A stretch of DNA of 64,000 nt from Anoxynatronum sibiricum. GTDB taxonomy: Bacteria > Bacillota > Clostridia > Peptostreptococcales > Tindalliaceae. Made by a program: the position numbers and the translations under genes. Under the pieces are notes generated by a model, which was given only the letters and a program-made list of their open reading frames with translations, did no database searches and had not been told where the DNA came from. Below, piece by piece: positions 8,299-17,363 of this stretch. Each line of letters opens with the position of its first letter. The first letter of the stretch is position 1. The stretch covers positions 124,001 to 188,000 of the forward strand of contig NZ_JBCITM010000005.1 of NCBI RefSeq assembly GCF_039414295.1. Direction: 5' to 3'.

Positions 8299-8321
8299 AT
8301 TCTTAAAGAATTATTAAGAAT
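8299..8321 (+). promoter_or_regulatory. Palindromic operator candidate upstream of the efflux operon
   Basis: ATTCTTAA (8299-8306) and TTAAGAAT (8314-8321) form a perfect inverted repeat with a 7-bp spacer. A further half-like TTAAGAAC lies at 8336-8343 and a -10-like TATAGT at 8351-8356. No regulator gene is linked, so the controlling protein, if any, is elsewhere. Confidence 0.45.
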
Positions 8322-8399
8322 GCCGTTCGTTTTTTTTAAGAACTATATTGTATAGTGAAGTTTCAATTAATGAACCGATCATTTATAAGGGGGATTAAC

Positions 8400-9728
8400 G
8401 TGAAGTTTTCCAGAAAAAAAAAGATTATCATGGGAATTGTCGCTGTTGCTCTTGTTTTAGGCGGGGGTAGTGTAAATGCTAAGCTTAAAGCCACTGCTAA
8501 CAGTGGGGTAGCTATAAGTGTTTCCGATGTTGTTAGAAAAGACATAAAGGCTACTTTAACGCTTAGGGCACCGCTTGAAGGAACCGAGAGTGTTGAAGTG
8601 GTGTCAAGGCTTCACTATGAAATACTTTCCATTGATGTTAAGGAAGGAGACAAAGTGGAAAAAGATCGGGTGCTTGCTGTACTTGATGCAGGCCATCTTG
8701 AAGAGGAAATTGAGAAACTAAAGGACAATGTTGAGCTGTTGCAGATTCAGAATACGGAAGGAAAAAACAGTAAGGACACTTCGGCAACCTTGGCAGAGCA
8801 AAGGCTTAAGGAAGAGCTGAAAGATAGCCAAAGGAGCTACGAGTCTGCATTGGAAATGTATGGCATAGCTAAAAACAGATACGAAAGCACAGCGGTATTA
8901 TACGATTCAGGAGGGGCAAGTAAGTGGGATCTTGCGGACAAGGAAAATGCGCTTAATGAGGCTAAAAGAAAGGTCGACGCCTTTCATGTGATCGACGGCA
9001 AGGTCCAGGCCACTGACGCACAGTTAGCAGAGATAAGGAATGCACAAGAATATTTGAACAATGCTTCAGAGGTAAAAAGAATAGAAATAGCCAAGAAGGA
9101 ACTTGAAAGAAAACAAAAAGAGCTCGAGGACTGCCAGGTTAAAAGTTCTATACAAGGAACCGTCACCAGGGTTAATGCAAAGGTGGGTCGTTTTGCTGAC
9201 GAGATAGACGATAAAAATCCTATGTTTGTAATTGAAAATATCGACACCCTTAAAATGGTAGCAAATGTAAGTGAATATGATATAGGGAAGATGGAAATAG
9301 GCCAAAAGGTTAAAATAAGCGCAGATATTTTAAATGGTGATGAAGTTGACGGCATTGTTTCACGGATCAGTCCTACAGGAGAGCAAAAACAGGGGTCAAA
9401 CGAGAGAATAATCCCTGTTCAAATTGATGTGACTGGCGACACGAAGGGGCTCATTGCCGGAATTAACGCTTCGGCCAAGGTTGAAACGGCTATGGCTCAA
9501 AATGTACTGGTTGTTCCCTTTGAGGCACTGATAGATAATGGGGACGATACATACAGCATTTTTGTTCTTAAAGAAGACAAAACCATTCAGAAATTAAAGG
9601 TGTTGCTGGGAGTGGAGGATGTGTTGGAGGTTCAGGTCATATGCGACGAACTTAAAGAGGGAGATAAGGTTGTGCTGAACCCTCATGTCTCTATGACAGA
9701 TGGAATGAGCGTGATTGTGAATGAGTAG
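8400..9728 (+). CDS. Efflux periplasmic-adaptor/membrane-fusion protein (YknX/MacA-like)
   Basis: About 442 residues from GTG 8400, chosen for the AAGGGGGATT ribosome binding site just before it. Residues 8-25 form an uncleaved signal anchor (IIMGIVAVALVLGGG). A lipoyl-like half (SIDVKEGDKVEKDRVLAVLD), a long coiled-coil hairpin (about 100-240), the second lipoyl half and a beta-barrel with SPTGEQKQGSNERIIPVQ follow, as in HlyD/MacA adaptors. With the next two genes it forms a MacAB-type tripartite exporter; in Firmicutes YknXYZ of this type protects against toxic peptides. Codon use is strikingly AT-rich compared with flanking genes, suggesting transfer. Confidence 0.85.
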   Translation: MKFSRKKKIIMGIVAVALVLGGGSVNAKLKATANSGVAISVSDVVRKDIKATLTLRAPLEGTESVEVVSRLHYEILSIDVKEGDKVEKDRVLAVLDAGHLEEEIEKLKDNVELLQIQNTEGKNSKDTSATLAEQRLKEELKDSQRSYESALEMYGIAKNRYESTAVLYDSGGASKWDLADKENALNEAKRKVDAFHVIDGKVQATDAQLAEIRNAQEYLNNASEVKRIEIAKKELERKQKELEDCQVKSSIQGTVTRVNAKVGRFADEIDDKNPMFVIENIDTLKMVANVSEYDIGKMEIGQKVKISADILNGDEVDGIVSRISPTGEQKQGSNERIIPVQIDVTGDTKGLIAGINASAKVETAMAQNVLVVPFEALIDNGDDTYSIFVLKEDKTIQKLKVLLGVEDVLEVQVICDELKEGDKVVLNPHVSMTDGMSVIVNE

Positions 9729-10413
9729 TATGATAAGAATTGAAGATCTCAGCAAAGTATATGATACAGGCGTTGTTCAGGTTCATGCATTACGAGATGT
9801 GAGCCTTTCCATAGAAAAAGGAGATTTTGTTGCCATAATGGGTCAATCAGGCTCAGGAAAATCAACACTGATGAATATTATCGGCTGCCTTGACAGGCCC
9901 ACAAAGGGAGTTTACCAGCTGGATGGCATGACGATTTCTGAAATGGAAAGCAGTGAGCTTTCTTCTATAAGAAACAAAAAAATAGGCTTTGTTTTCCAAT
10001 CCTTTAACCTGATTCCCCGAACATCTTCCCTTAAAAACGTTGAGCTGCCAATGATATATGCAAAGAAAGGGAAGAAAGAAAGGCGGGAAAGAGCCATAGA
10101 GCTGCTGGAAAAGGTAGGCTTAGGAGAAAGACTTCATCATATGCCCAACGAAATTTCAGGAGGTCAGAAGCAAAGGATAGCCATTGCAAGGGCTCTTGCC
10201 AATAAGCCAGCAATCATTTTAGCTGACGAACCCACGGGAAATTTGGATACTTCTTCTTCCGAGGAAATTATGAATATTTTTACAGAGCTTAACAAGGAGG
10301 GAGCAACTGTCATCGTTGTTACCCACGAGGATAGCATAGCCGAATACACCAAAAGAATTATAAGGTTTCGTGACGGGCAAATGATTGAGGACAGAAGGAG
10401 GGAGGCTGAATAA
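9721..10413 (+). CDS. ABC transporter ATP-binding protein (YknY/MacB-ATPase-like)
   Basis: 230 residues, a single ATPase domain: Walker A GQSGSGKST, Q-loop VFQSFNLIPR, signature EISGGQKQR, Walker [13 protein letters not shown] and H-loop VTHE. The phrase DEPTGNLD and the YDTGVVQVHALRDV beginning are typical of the MacB/LolD group that couples ATP hydrolysis to an FtsX-like permease. It overlaps the adaptor by 8 bp and abuts the permease (TAATG at 10411-10415), so all three are translated together. Same AT-rich composition as its partners. Confidence 0.92.
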   Translation: MSSMIRIEDLSKVYDTGVVQVHALRDVSLSIEKGDFVAIMGQSGSGKSTLMNIIGCLDRPTKGVYQLDGMTISEMESSELSSIRNKKIGFVFQSFNLIPRTSSLKNVELPMIYAKKGKKERRERAIELLEKVGLGERLHHMPNEISGGQKQRIAIARALANKPAIILADEPTGNLDTSSSEEIMNIFTELNKEGATVIVVTHEDSIAEYTKRIIRFRDGQMIEDRRREAE

Positions 10414-11624
10414 TGCTTATTTTAGAAAATATAAGCCTGGCCTTTTCTTCTATCAGAGTCAATAAAATGCGCTCCTTTCTGACAATGCTTGGAATGATTA
10501 TAGGAATAAGCTCTGTTATTTCAATCGTTTCACTAGGGGATACGATGAGAAGCGTTATTGCTGATGAATTTGAAAATATCGGTACAACGCTGGCCTATAG
10601 CTATATTATGTCTGAAAGCGACTATTATAGTTCCAACGAGACCTACACTTATGAGGATATAGAGAATATAAAAGAGGCTTTTGGAGATCAGGTGGAATAT
10701 ATAAGTACAGGAGCCCGAGCTTCTGGAAAAATTCAAAACGGGAAAGTGATTAAGGATGCAACCCTTGGAGGATTGGCAGAAAATCCTGAGGTGTACAAGC
10801 AGTTGAATATGATACATGGAAAGATGTTTTCCAATAACGATATTAAAAATTCAAGGCCCTATATCATTATCGAAGATAAAACAGCCGAAGAAATCTTCGG
10901 AACAAAAAATGCTTTAGGTAAATTGTTGAGAATTCAGGTTAACGAGAATCTTTTGGAGTTGACAGTTACGGGAATTTATAAAAACAATGATTCGGCTCTT
11001 AAAAAGCTCTTGGGTGGCAGTGAAACAAGGGCTGTAACCTATGTTCCCGAAACAGTAATAACAGAAAAAGATGGCTGGTTTTGGAGCATTGAGATAAGTT
11101 CTTCAAAAGAGATAAGCGTTGAGGAATTTAAAGCGAAGTTTATCAACTATGTGAGCAGGTCAAAAGGAATAAAGCCTGAAAATATAAGATACTATACTGC
11201 CGAGGAAGAAATGAAATCCATTGATGGTATGATGAGCACACTTTCCCTTGTTGTAGGAGCCATTGCAGCGATCTCCCTTGTGGTAGGAGGCATCGGAATT
11301 ATGAATATTATGCTTGTTTCCGTTACCGAAAGAACCAGGGAAATTGGTATTAGAAAAGCTCTTGGAGCAAGAATGGAGGATATTCTTCTTCAGTTTCTTG
11401 TGGAATCTGCCATCATTTCAGCGGCAGGAGGAATTGCAGGTACGATACTTGGAACAAGTGTTGTCGCAATAGGAAGCATGGCCTTTGGAATAACTGCCAT
11501 TGTTAAGCCTCAGGTGGTGATAACAGCTGTTGTTTTTTCTGCCATGGTAGGCATTTTTTTCGGACTTTACCCTGCAAGGAAGGCAGCAAAGGCTGACCCT
11601 ATCGATGCACTTAGATACGAGTAA
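10413..11624 (+). CDS. MacB/FtsX-type ABC transporter permease (YknZ-like)
   Basis: 403 residues. One transmembrane helix near residues 20-42 (MRSFLTMLGMIIGISSVISIVSLG) is followed by a large extracytoplasmic MacB-type periplasmic core domain (about 45-280) and three C-terminal helices. The closing motif GGIGIMNIMLVSVTERTREIGIRKALG is diagnostic for FtsX/MacB permeases. It completes the tripartite exporter of the AT-rich block and is followed within 30 bp by a terminator. Confidence 0.92.
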   Translation: MLILENISLAFSSIRVNKMRSFLTMLGMIIGISSVISIVSLGDTMRSVIADEFENIGTTLAYSYIMSESDYYSSNETYTYEDIENIKEAFGDQVEYISTGARASGKIQNGKVIKDATLGGLAENPEVYKQLNMIHGKMFSNNDIKNSRPYIIIEDKTAEEIFGTKNALGKLLRIQVNENLLELTVTGIYKNNDSALKKLLGGSETRAVTYVPETVITEKDGWFWSIEISSSKEISVEEFKAKFINYVSRSKGIKPENIRYYTAEEEMKSIDGMMSTLSLVVGAIAAISLVVGGIGIMNIMLVSVTERTREIGIRKALGARMEDILLQFLVESAIISAAGGIAGTILGTSVVAIGSMAFGITAIVKPQVVITAVVFSAMVGIFFGLYPARKAAKADPIDALRYE

Positions 11625-11652
11625 AATAGGTGCAAAAAGGCTTTGTGTATCT

Positions 11653-11685
11653 AGAAGATAGTAAAAAATGCTATCTTCTTTTTTT
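11653..11685 (+). terminator. Intrinsic terminator of the efflux operon
   Basis: AGAAGATAG (11653-11661) pairs with CTATCTTCT (11671-11679), followed by T's to 11685. It marks the right end of the AT-rich block. Confidence 0.88.
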
Positions 11686-11928
11686 CATCTGCGATCCGAC
11701 CAGGCTCGATACGTTACCAGGTACTTCGATCCATTTGCCACATGTTGCTGCTGTCAGAATGCTCCTTTGCCAGGTTCTCAAAGATTTAACGTCATATTTA
11801 CACGGCTATTGGGTAAATAGCTTATAATGAAAGGTAAACATCCTGCCAGACAGAAAAAGCAGGTGAAGTTCAAAAGGAAACAGTGGGGCGACAACCGATG
11901 AGGGTTGCAGAGATTGGAGGCGGCTGAT
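11686..11928 (+). other. Spacer before the polyphosphate locus
   Basis: No gene seen. TATAAT at 11823-11828 is a likely -10 box for the ppx-like gene; the best upstream match (TTTACA, 11797-11802) is 20 bp away, so the -35 is uncertain. Confidence 0.4.
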
Positions 11929-13503
11929 ATGCCGGAAACCCGTAAAAAAGCAGTGATGAGTGCCATCGACATTGGTTCCTATTCACTGAAAATGAAAATT
12001 GTGGAAGTGGACGAAGACGGCCAGGTACATACCATCGAAAAACTGTCGAAGCCTGCGTCTCTTGGGCGGGATACTTTTTCAATGGGCAAGGTGAGTTACG
12101 AAACCGTTGAAGAAGCCTGCGACATTGTCACCGGTTTCCAGCGCCTCATGCAGGAATATCAGTCGAAGCACTATCGGGCAGTGGCCACCAGCGCCATCCG
12201 GGAGGCCCAAAACAGAGATTACCTGGTGGATCAGATTAAGCTGAAAACCGGCCTAAAGGTGGAGGTGCTCACCAATGCTCAGGAGCGCTTTCTCACCTAT
12301 AAAGCCATTCGGGAAAACCTGCCTGATCATCAAACCATTCGTAAAGACGGGGTGATGGTGGTTGAAATTGGTTCCGGCAGCATTGAAATGTCTCTTTACC
12401 ACCAGGGGGCCCTCCAGCGCACCCACAATTTAAAACTGGGTCATTTGCGTCTCAGAGAGGTGCTCTCCACCCTGGAGCAGCGCACCCAGGATTTCCCCAA
12501 TTTACTGGAAGAATATGTGGAAAGTCACCTGGATATTCTCCGGTTCATCCGGGAACGTTACCAGTTGAACCACTTCATAGCACTGGGCAGTGAAATGAGA
12601 ACCATCAGCAAACTGTGCAATCAGACCGATCAGGCAGACCGGCTGCGAACCATATCCATGGAGGCATTCACCCGGTTTTACCGGGAAATGGTGAAAAAAC
12701 CCACTCCTCTGCTGGCCCGGGACTACGGGCTGCCTTCAGACATGGCCGCCACCTTGCTGCCCTCGATGATGGTGCTGAAAAAATGTGTGGAAATGACCAA
12801 CGCCCGCTGCCTCTATACTCCCCTGGTGTCACTTGCTGACGGCATTGTGGCTGATTTCATCGACCAGCGCTTCAAGACCCACCGTCAGCAGGAATTTTTG
12901 GAAGATGTGCAGGAACTGGCGCTGGGGATGGCTCGTAAATACCATGCCGATATGAACCATGCCGCCGACGTGGAAACAAAATCCATTGCGATTTTTGATG
13001 CTCTGAAAAAAACCCATGGAATGAAAGAACGGGAAAAATACCTGCTTCGTCTGGCGGCAAAACTCCACGATATCGGCAAGTTTGTCAATCTTAACAAACA
13101 CTACATTCATTCCTACAATCTGATCAAAGCTTCTGAAATGCTGGGAGTGACAGAAGAAGAGCAGGACATCGTTGCCAATGTGGCCCGGTATCATTCCAGC
13201 CAGATTCCTCAACAGTCCCATGAAAATTATTGGCACATGCGGCCCCGCAACCGGGTGGTCACCGCCAAACTGGTGGCCATCATCCGCATGGCCGATGCCC
13301 TCGACCGCAGTCACCGGCAAAAAATCAGCGGCTTGAGCATCGCCATGAAAGGCGATACCATGATGATTAAAGGAGAATCGGTGGAAGAAGCGTTGCTGGA
13401 AGAATGGACCTTCGAAGTGAAATCTGAGTTTTTTCAGGAAGTGTTTGGCATTCGCCCCCAACTTAAAGTGAAAAGGAAGATGGCCCATGCAGAAAATGCC
13501 TGA
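11929..13503 (+). CDS. Divergent Ppx/GppA-like protein with C-terminal HD domain
   Basis: About 524 residues from ATG 11929, selected for GGAGG at 11916-11920. Residues 8-300 follow the actin-like fold of exopolyphosphatases (SAIDIGSYSLKMKI, ATSAIREAQNRDY, VEIGSGSIEMSL), and residues 310-510 carry an HD domain (KLHDIGKF). Compared with working Ppx enzymes the usual GSNS is GSYS and the conserved SGxEEA segment reads TNAQERF, so the presumed catalytic glutamate is replaced by Gln. It may be a regulatory or altered-specificity protein rather than a polyphosphatase. Its 3' end overlaps ppk by 17 bp. Confidence 0.85.
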   Translation: MPETRKKAVMSAIDIGSYSLKMKIVEVDEDGQVHTIEKLSKPASLGRDTFSMGKVSYETVEEACDIVTGFQRLMQEYQSKHYRAVATSAIREAQNRDYLVDQIKLKTGLKVEVLTNAQERFLTYKAIRENLPDHQTIRKDGVMVVEIGSGSIEMSLYHQGALQRTHNLKLGHLRLREVLSTLEQRTQDFPNLLEEYVESHLDILRFIRERYQLNHFIALGSEMRTISKLCNQTDQADRLRTISMEAFTRFYREMVKKPTPLLARDYGLPSDMAATLLPSMMVLKKCVEMTNARCLYTPLVSLADGIVADFIDQRFKTHRQQEFLEDVQELALGMARKYHADMNHAADVETKSIAIFDALKKTHGMKEREKYLLRLAAKLHDIGKFVNLNKHYIHSYNLIKASEMLGVTEEEQDIVANVARYHSSQIPQQSHENYWHMRPRNRVVTAKLVAIIRMADALDRSHRQKISGLSIAMKGDTMMIKGESVEEALLEEWTFEVKSEFFQEVFGIRPQLKVKRKMAHAENA

Positions 13504-15640
13504 TGAAATCACTTACCACAGCGATCATTTCATCAACCGGGAGCTGAGCTGGCTGGAGTTCAACCACCGGGTGCTGGAGGAAGCCCGGGACAAAAGAAAC
13601 CCCATTTTTGAGCAGATGAAATTTTTGGCCATTGCCAGCTCAAACCTGGATGAGTTCTTCATGGTGCGGGTGGCTTCCCTGAAAGAACAGGTGAATGCAG
13701 GCTATGACAAGGCAGACCCTTCGGGACTAACTCCAAAACGCCAGTTGAAGCAGATTTCCATCCGGGTACATGAAATGATCACCCACCAGTACAACACCTA
13801 TAACAAAAGCCTGCTGCCCCGGCTGAAAAAGAGGGGATTTCGCATTCTGAAAGAAAAACAGCTCAGCCGGCAACAACGAAAATATGTGGAAGAATACTTT
13901 CGCCAGCAGATTTACCCTGTTCTCACCCCCATGGCAGTGGATTTTTCCCGCCCCTTCCCCCTCATCCTCAACCGCAGTCTTAACATTGCCCTGCTGGTGA
14001 AGGAGAAGGAGGAAGAAACCCCCACTTTTGCGACGGTACAGGTGCCGGCCATGCTTCCCCGTTTGGTGCCCCTGCCATCAGAAGCGCCGGAGGGCGTGGA
14101 ATACATGCTGCTGGAAGAAGTGATGATGCTCTTCCTCCAGGAACTGTTCACCAGCCATCGGATTCTTTGTGCCCACCCCTACCGCATCACCCGCAACGCC
14201 GATCTTTCCATTGAAGAGGAGGAAGCCAAAGACCTGCTCATGGAGATTGAAAAATCTGTGAAGCGACGACGCTGGGGAGCGGCTATTCGCCTGGAGGCTG
14301 ACGCCCGCATGGATCCGCAGCTGTTGGATATTCTTCAGGAATCTCTGGAGATCCACAGAGGTGAAATTTACCTGGTGAACGGCCCCCTCGACCTGACATT
14401 TCTCATGAAAGCCTGTGGAACCCCTGGCTTTGATCACTTGAAATATCCGGATTTTGAACCGGTGATGCCACCGGTTTTCAGGGAAGAAGCCTCTATTTTT
14501 CAGATCATCGCTGAAAAAGACCGGTTTCTTCATGTGCCTTACGACAGTTTTGAACCGGTGATTCGGTTTGTGCAAGAAGCCGCCGAAGATCCACAGGTGC
14601 TGGCCATCAAGCAGACCCTTTACCGGGTGAGTGGCGACTCACCCATCATTAAAGCCCTGGCAGAAGCCGCTGATCGGGGCAAGCAGGTAACGGTGCTGGT
14701 GGAAGTCATGGCCCGGTTTGATGAAGAGAACAACATCCAGTGGGCAAAGCAACTGGAAAAAGCCGGCTGTCATGTGATTTATGGCCTGGTGGGGCTGAAA
14801 ACCCATTCCAAAATCACTCTGGTGGTTCGCCGAGAGGAAGACCGCATCAAGCGCTACCTTCATCTGGGCACGGGCAACTACAACGATTCCACCGCCCGCC
14901 TCTACACCGACATGGGCATTTTTACCTGCCGAGAGCAATACGCGGCAGAAGCCTCTTCTTTTTTCAATATGCTCACCGGTTATTCCGAACCGCCAGATCT
15001 TTTCAAACTCACCGTGGCACCCCTGAACATGCGGGAGACGTTTAACCGTCTTATTCATCAGGAGGCTGAAAATGCCCGTCAGGGCAAAAAAGCGATGATT
15101 CGGGCGCAGATGAACTCCCTGGTGGATCAAAAGATTATTGAAGCCCTGTATGATGCCTCCCGGGCGGGGGTGACCATTCAACTGCTGGTGCGGGGCATTT
15201 GCAGTTTGCGCCCCGGTCTTCCCGGCATCAGCGAGAATATTACTGTGCACAGCATTGTGGGCCGTTTTTTGGAGCATCCCCGCATCTTTTGTTTTGAGCA
15301 GGATGGCCGGCGTCCCGTTTATCTTTCCAGTGCCGACTGGATGAGCCGAAATCTTGACCGGCGCATTGAGTTGCTGTTTGAAGTGGAAGAACCGGACATC
15401 AAGGCGCACATTTTGGAAGTGATGCAGGTGCTGTTTAATGATTCCCTTAAAACCCGGCTGCTGCAGCCCGATGGCAGTTACCTCCGGGTTGACAAACGGG
15501 GCAAAGAGCGGCTGGAGGCGCAGCTGTACTTTTGTGAGCGAGCCCGGGTGCTGGCAAAGGAACACCGGCGGCAACAGGAGGCGGCCATCGCCTTCGAACC
15601 CATTTTGTCCAGTGAGGCACTGAAGAAGGAATCGCCCTGA
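13487..15640 (+). CDS. ppk: Polyphosphate kinase 1
   Basis: 717 residues, the normal length of PPK1, which reversibly makes polyphosphate from ATP. The N-terminal domain starts FINRELSWLEFNHRVLEEA, a family hallmark. The two phospholipase-D-like catalytic halves contain GLKTHSKITLV (the His near residue 440 is the expected phosphorylated residue) and RYLHLGTGNYND. C-terminal YLSSADWMSRNLDRRIELLFEV is also characteristic. AAGGAAG precedes the ATG. Flanked on both sides by Ppx/GppA-family genes, so synthesis and possible breakdown or control of polyphosphate are encoded together. Confidence 0.96.
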   Translation: MQKMPDEITYHSDHFINRELSWLEFNHRVLEEARDKRNPIFEQMKFLAIASSNLDEFFMVRVASLKEQVNAGYDKADPSGLTPKRQLKQISIRVHEMITHQYNTYNKSLLPRLKKRGFRILKEKQLSRQQRKYVEEYFRQQIYPVLTPMAVDFSRPFPLILNRSLNIALLVKEKEEETPTFATVQVPAMLPRLVPLPSEAPEGVEYMLLEEVMMLFLQELFTSHRILCAHPYRITRNADLSIEEEEAKDLLMEIEKSVKRRRWGAAIRLEADARMDPQLLDILQESLEIHRGEIYLVNGPLDLTFLMKACGTPGFDHLKYPDFEPVMPPVFREEASIFQIIAEKDRFLHVPYDSFEPVIRFVQEAAEDPQVLAIKQTLYRVSGDSPIIKALAEAADRGKQVTVLVEVMARFDEENNIQWAKQLEKAGCHVIYGLVGLKTHSKITLVVRREEDRIKRYLHLGTGNYNDSTARLYTDMGIFTCREQYAAEASSFFNMLTGYSEPPDLFKLTVAPLNMRETFNRLIHQEAENARQGKKAMIRAQMNSLVDQKIIEALYDASRAGVTIQLLVRGICSLRPGLPGISENITVHSIVGRFLEHPRIFCFEQDGRRPVYLSSADWMSRNLDRRIELLFEVEEPDIKAHILEVMQVLFNDSLKTRLLQPDGSYLRVDKRGKERLEAQLYFCERARVLAKEHRRQQEAAIAFEPILSSEALKKESP

Positions 15641-15672
15641 CAGCAGCACCGCGTATTTGTCCGGTCACATGA

Positions 15673-15700
15673 TTGGCAAAACAGAGATCAGTGGTATAAT
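15673..15700 (+). promoter_or_regulatory. Promoter for the second ppx gene
   Basis: TTGGCA (15673-15678), a 16-bp spacer and TATAAT (15695-15700). The predicted transcript starts about 30 bp before a phased 10-bp repeat array, so the array would lie in the 5' untranslated region. Confidence 0.65.
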
Positions 15701-15730
15701 AAGTGTCATCAATCCTTGTGACAAAAAAAC

Positions 15731-15810
15731 CGGCGAGAAACACCAAGAAATGCCAAGAACCGCCAAGAACCGCAAAGAACCGCAAAGAGCCGCAAAGAGC
15801 CGGCAAAAAA
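15731..15810. repeat. Eight 10-bp tandem units in a 5' leader
   Basis: Eight units in exact 10-bp register, drifting from CACCAAGAAA through CGCCAAGAAC and CGCAAAGAAC to CGCAAAGAGC, between the promoter and the start codon of the second ppx gene. The 10-bp period would place A-tracts on one face of the helix. Confidence 0.85.
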
Positions 15811-15845
15811 CCATCAGTGAGAGGATATAGAGAAGAGGAAAAGTC

Positions 15846-17363
15846 ATGAACCAGAAAGTCGCCATCATTGACATGGGGTCCAACTCAGTACGCATGTTGA
15901 TGATGAAAATGAACGAAGACGGCTCCTACAAAATGCTGGATCAGGTGAAAGACATGGTGCGTCTCAGTGAAGGCATGGGAGAGGAAAACACCCTGAAACC
16001 CCTCCCCATGAAACGCACCATGCATACCCTGAACCTGTTTAAAAAACTCATTCGGGTGCATCAGGCAGACCGAGTGATTCCCATTGCCACCGCCGCCGTG
16101 CGCAACGCTTCCAACCAGGGCCTGTTTTTGGAAAAAGTCAGTGCAGAGACGGGCTTTGATTTTCGGGTGGCCACTGGAGAAGAAGAGGCCTGGTACGGCT
16201 ACATGGGCGTCATCAACACCATGAAAGTGGAGTCCTGCGTGATGATTGATATCGGCGGTGCCTCCACCGAGGTGGTGTGGATCGAAAAACGCCAGATGAA
16301 AAAAGCCGTTTCCTTTCCCTTTGGGGCAGTGACCCTGACAGAGAAGTTCCTGGGAAAAGAAGCCATCACCCCCGAAAAGGTTAAAAAAGTGGAGCACTAT
16401 GTGAAAAAGCACATAGAATCCCTTGACTGGCTGAAACCGTTGAAAGGATACCCGGTGGTGGGCTTGGGGGGCACCATACGCACCCTGGCAAAAATGAATA
16501 AGTATAAAATCGGTTATCCCCTGGAAAGCCTCCACAATTACCAGATGCGGGATGACGAAGTGGAAGCTCATTATCAGCAGGTGACCCGGAGCACTCTGGC
16601 AGAAATCCGTCAGATTCCAGGCGTGAACAAAGACCGGTCCGACATCATTGCCGCCGGCGTCACACCCCTTTGGGCGTTAATGAAAACCATTGGAGCCAAA
16701 AAACTCATGGTGAGCGGCAACGGCCTGCGAGAAGGCGTTTTCTACGAGCACTATCTGAAAGAAACCCAACATCAGGGGGGCTTGATCGAAGATGTCACCT
16801 TCCATTCGGTGGACAACACCCTGAAAAACTTTGAAATGAACCTGAGCCACTGTCATCACGTGAAAAAGCTGGCCCTGGCCCTGTTCGACCAGACCCGGGA
16901 ACTCCACGGGCTGGGCGAAGCTGAGCGCCGCCTGCTGGCAGTGGGATCCCTTCTCCATGATGTGGGCATGTACATCGACTACTACAACCATCACAAGCAC
17001 GGGTTTTACCTGAGCCTCAATGCCCGCCTCAATGGGCTGCGAAACCGGGAGCGGGTGATGTGCGCCTTTGTGGTGGGCATGCATCGGGAAGCCAATTTAA
17101 AGGAAGACTGGCAGGCCTATGGCATGCTTATTGATGACAAAGACCTTGATATCATCCGAAAACTCAGTCTTTTTGTGCGCATTGCTGAAAAGCTGGACCG
17201 AAGTGAAACCGCCAGCGTGCAAGACCTGGTCTGCTATGTCAGCGACAGCGATGTGCAGGTGCTGGTGAAAACCACCAACAGCCCAGAATTGGAAATCACC
17301 ACTGCCATGGCCTTTCAGAAAGACTTCAAAAAACTCTTTGGCCGAAAGCTGTATATTGTATGA
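15846..17363 (+). CDS. ppx: Exopolyphosphatase / Ppx-GppA family with HD domain
   Basis: 505 residues. The N-terminal half has the full Ppx set: AIIDMGSNSVRMLMM, ATAAVRNASNQGLF, the catalytic-type ATGEEEAWYG and the phosphate-binding IDIGGASTEVVW. The C-terminal half has an HD domain (LLHDVGMYIDYYNHH). Such proteins remove terminal phosphate from polyphosphate or pppGpp. In contrast to the copy at 11929 its key residues look intact. It has its own promoter and repeat-bearing leader, so it can be expressed separately from ppk. Confidence 0.9.
   Translation: MNQKVAIIDMGSNSVRMLMMKMNEDGSYKMLDQVKDMVRLSEGMGEENTLKPLPMKRTMHTLNLFKKLIRVHQADRVIPIATAAVRNASNQGLFLEKVSAETGFDFRVATGEEEAWYGYMGVINTMKVESCVMIDIGGASTEVVWIEKRQMKKAVSFPFGAVTLTEKFLGKEAITPEKVKKVEHYVKKHIESLDWLKPLKGYPVVGLGGTIRTLAKMNKYKIGYPLESLHNYQMRDDEVEAHYQQVTRSTLAEIRQIPGVNKDRSDIIAAGVTPLWALMKTIGAKKLMVSGNGLREGVFYEHYLKETQHQGGLIEDVTFHSVDNTLKNFEMNLSHCHHVKKLALALFDQTRELHGLGEAERRLLAVGSLLHDVGMYIDYYNHHKHGFYLSLNARLNGLRNRERVMCAFVVGMHREANLKEDWQAYGMLIDDKDLDIIRKLSLFVRIAEKLDRSETASVQDLVCYVSDSDVQVLVKTTNSPELEITTAMAFQKDFKKLFGRKLYIV

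Noticed and set aside
8093..8299. 68-codon open frame before the AT-rich efflux block
   Set aside because: It crosses two inverted repeats, has no good ribosome binding site and no recognisable family; a remnant of a mobile gene cannot be excluded but is not supported.
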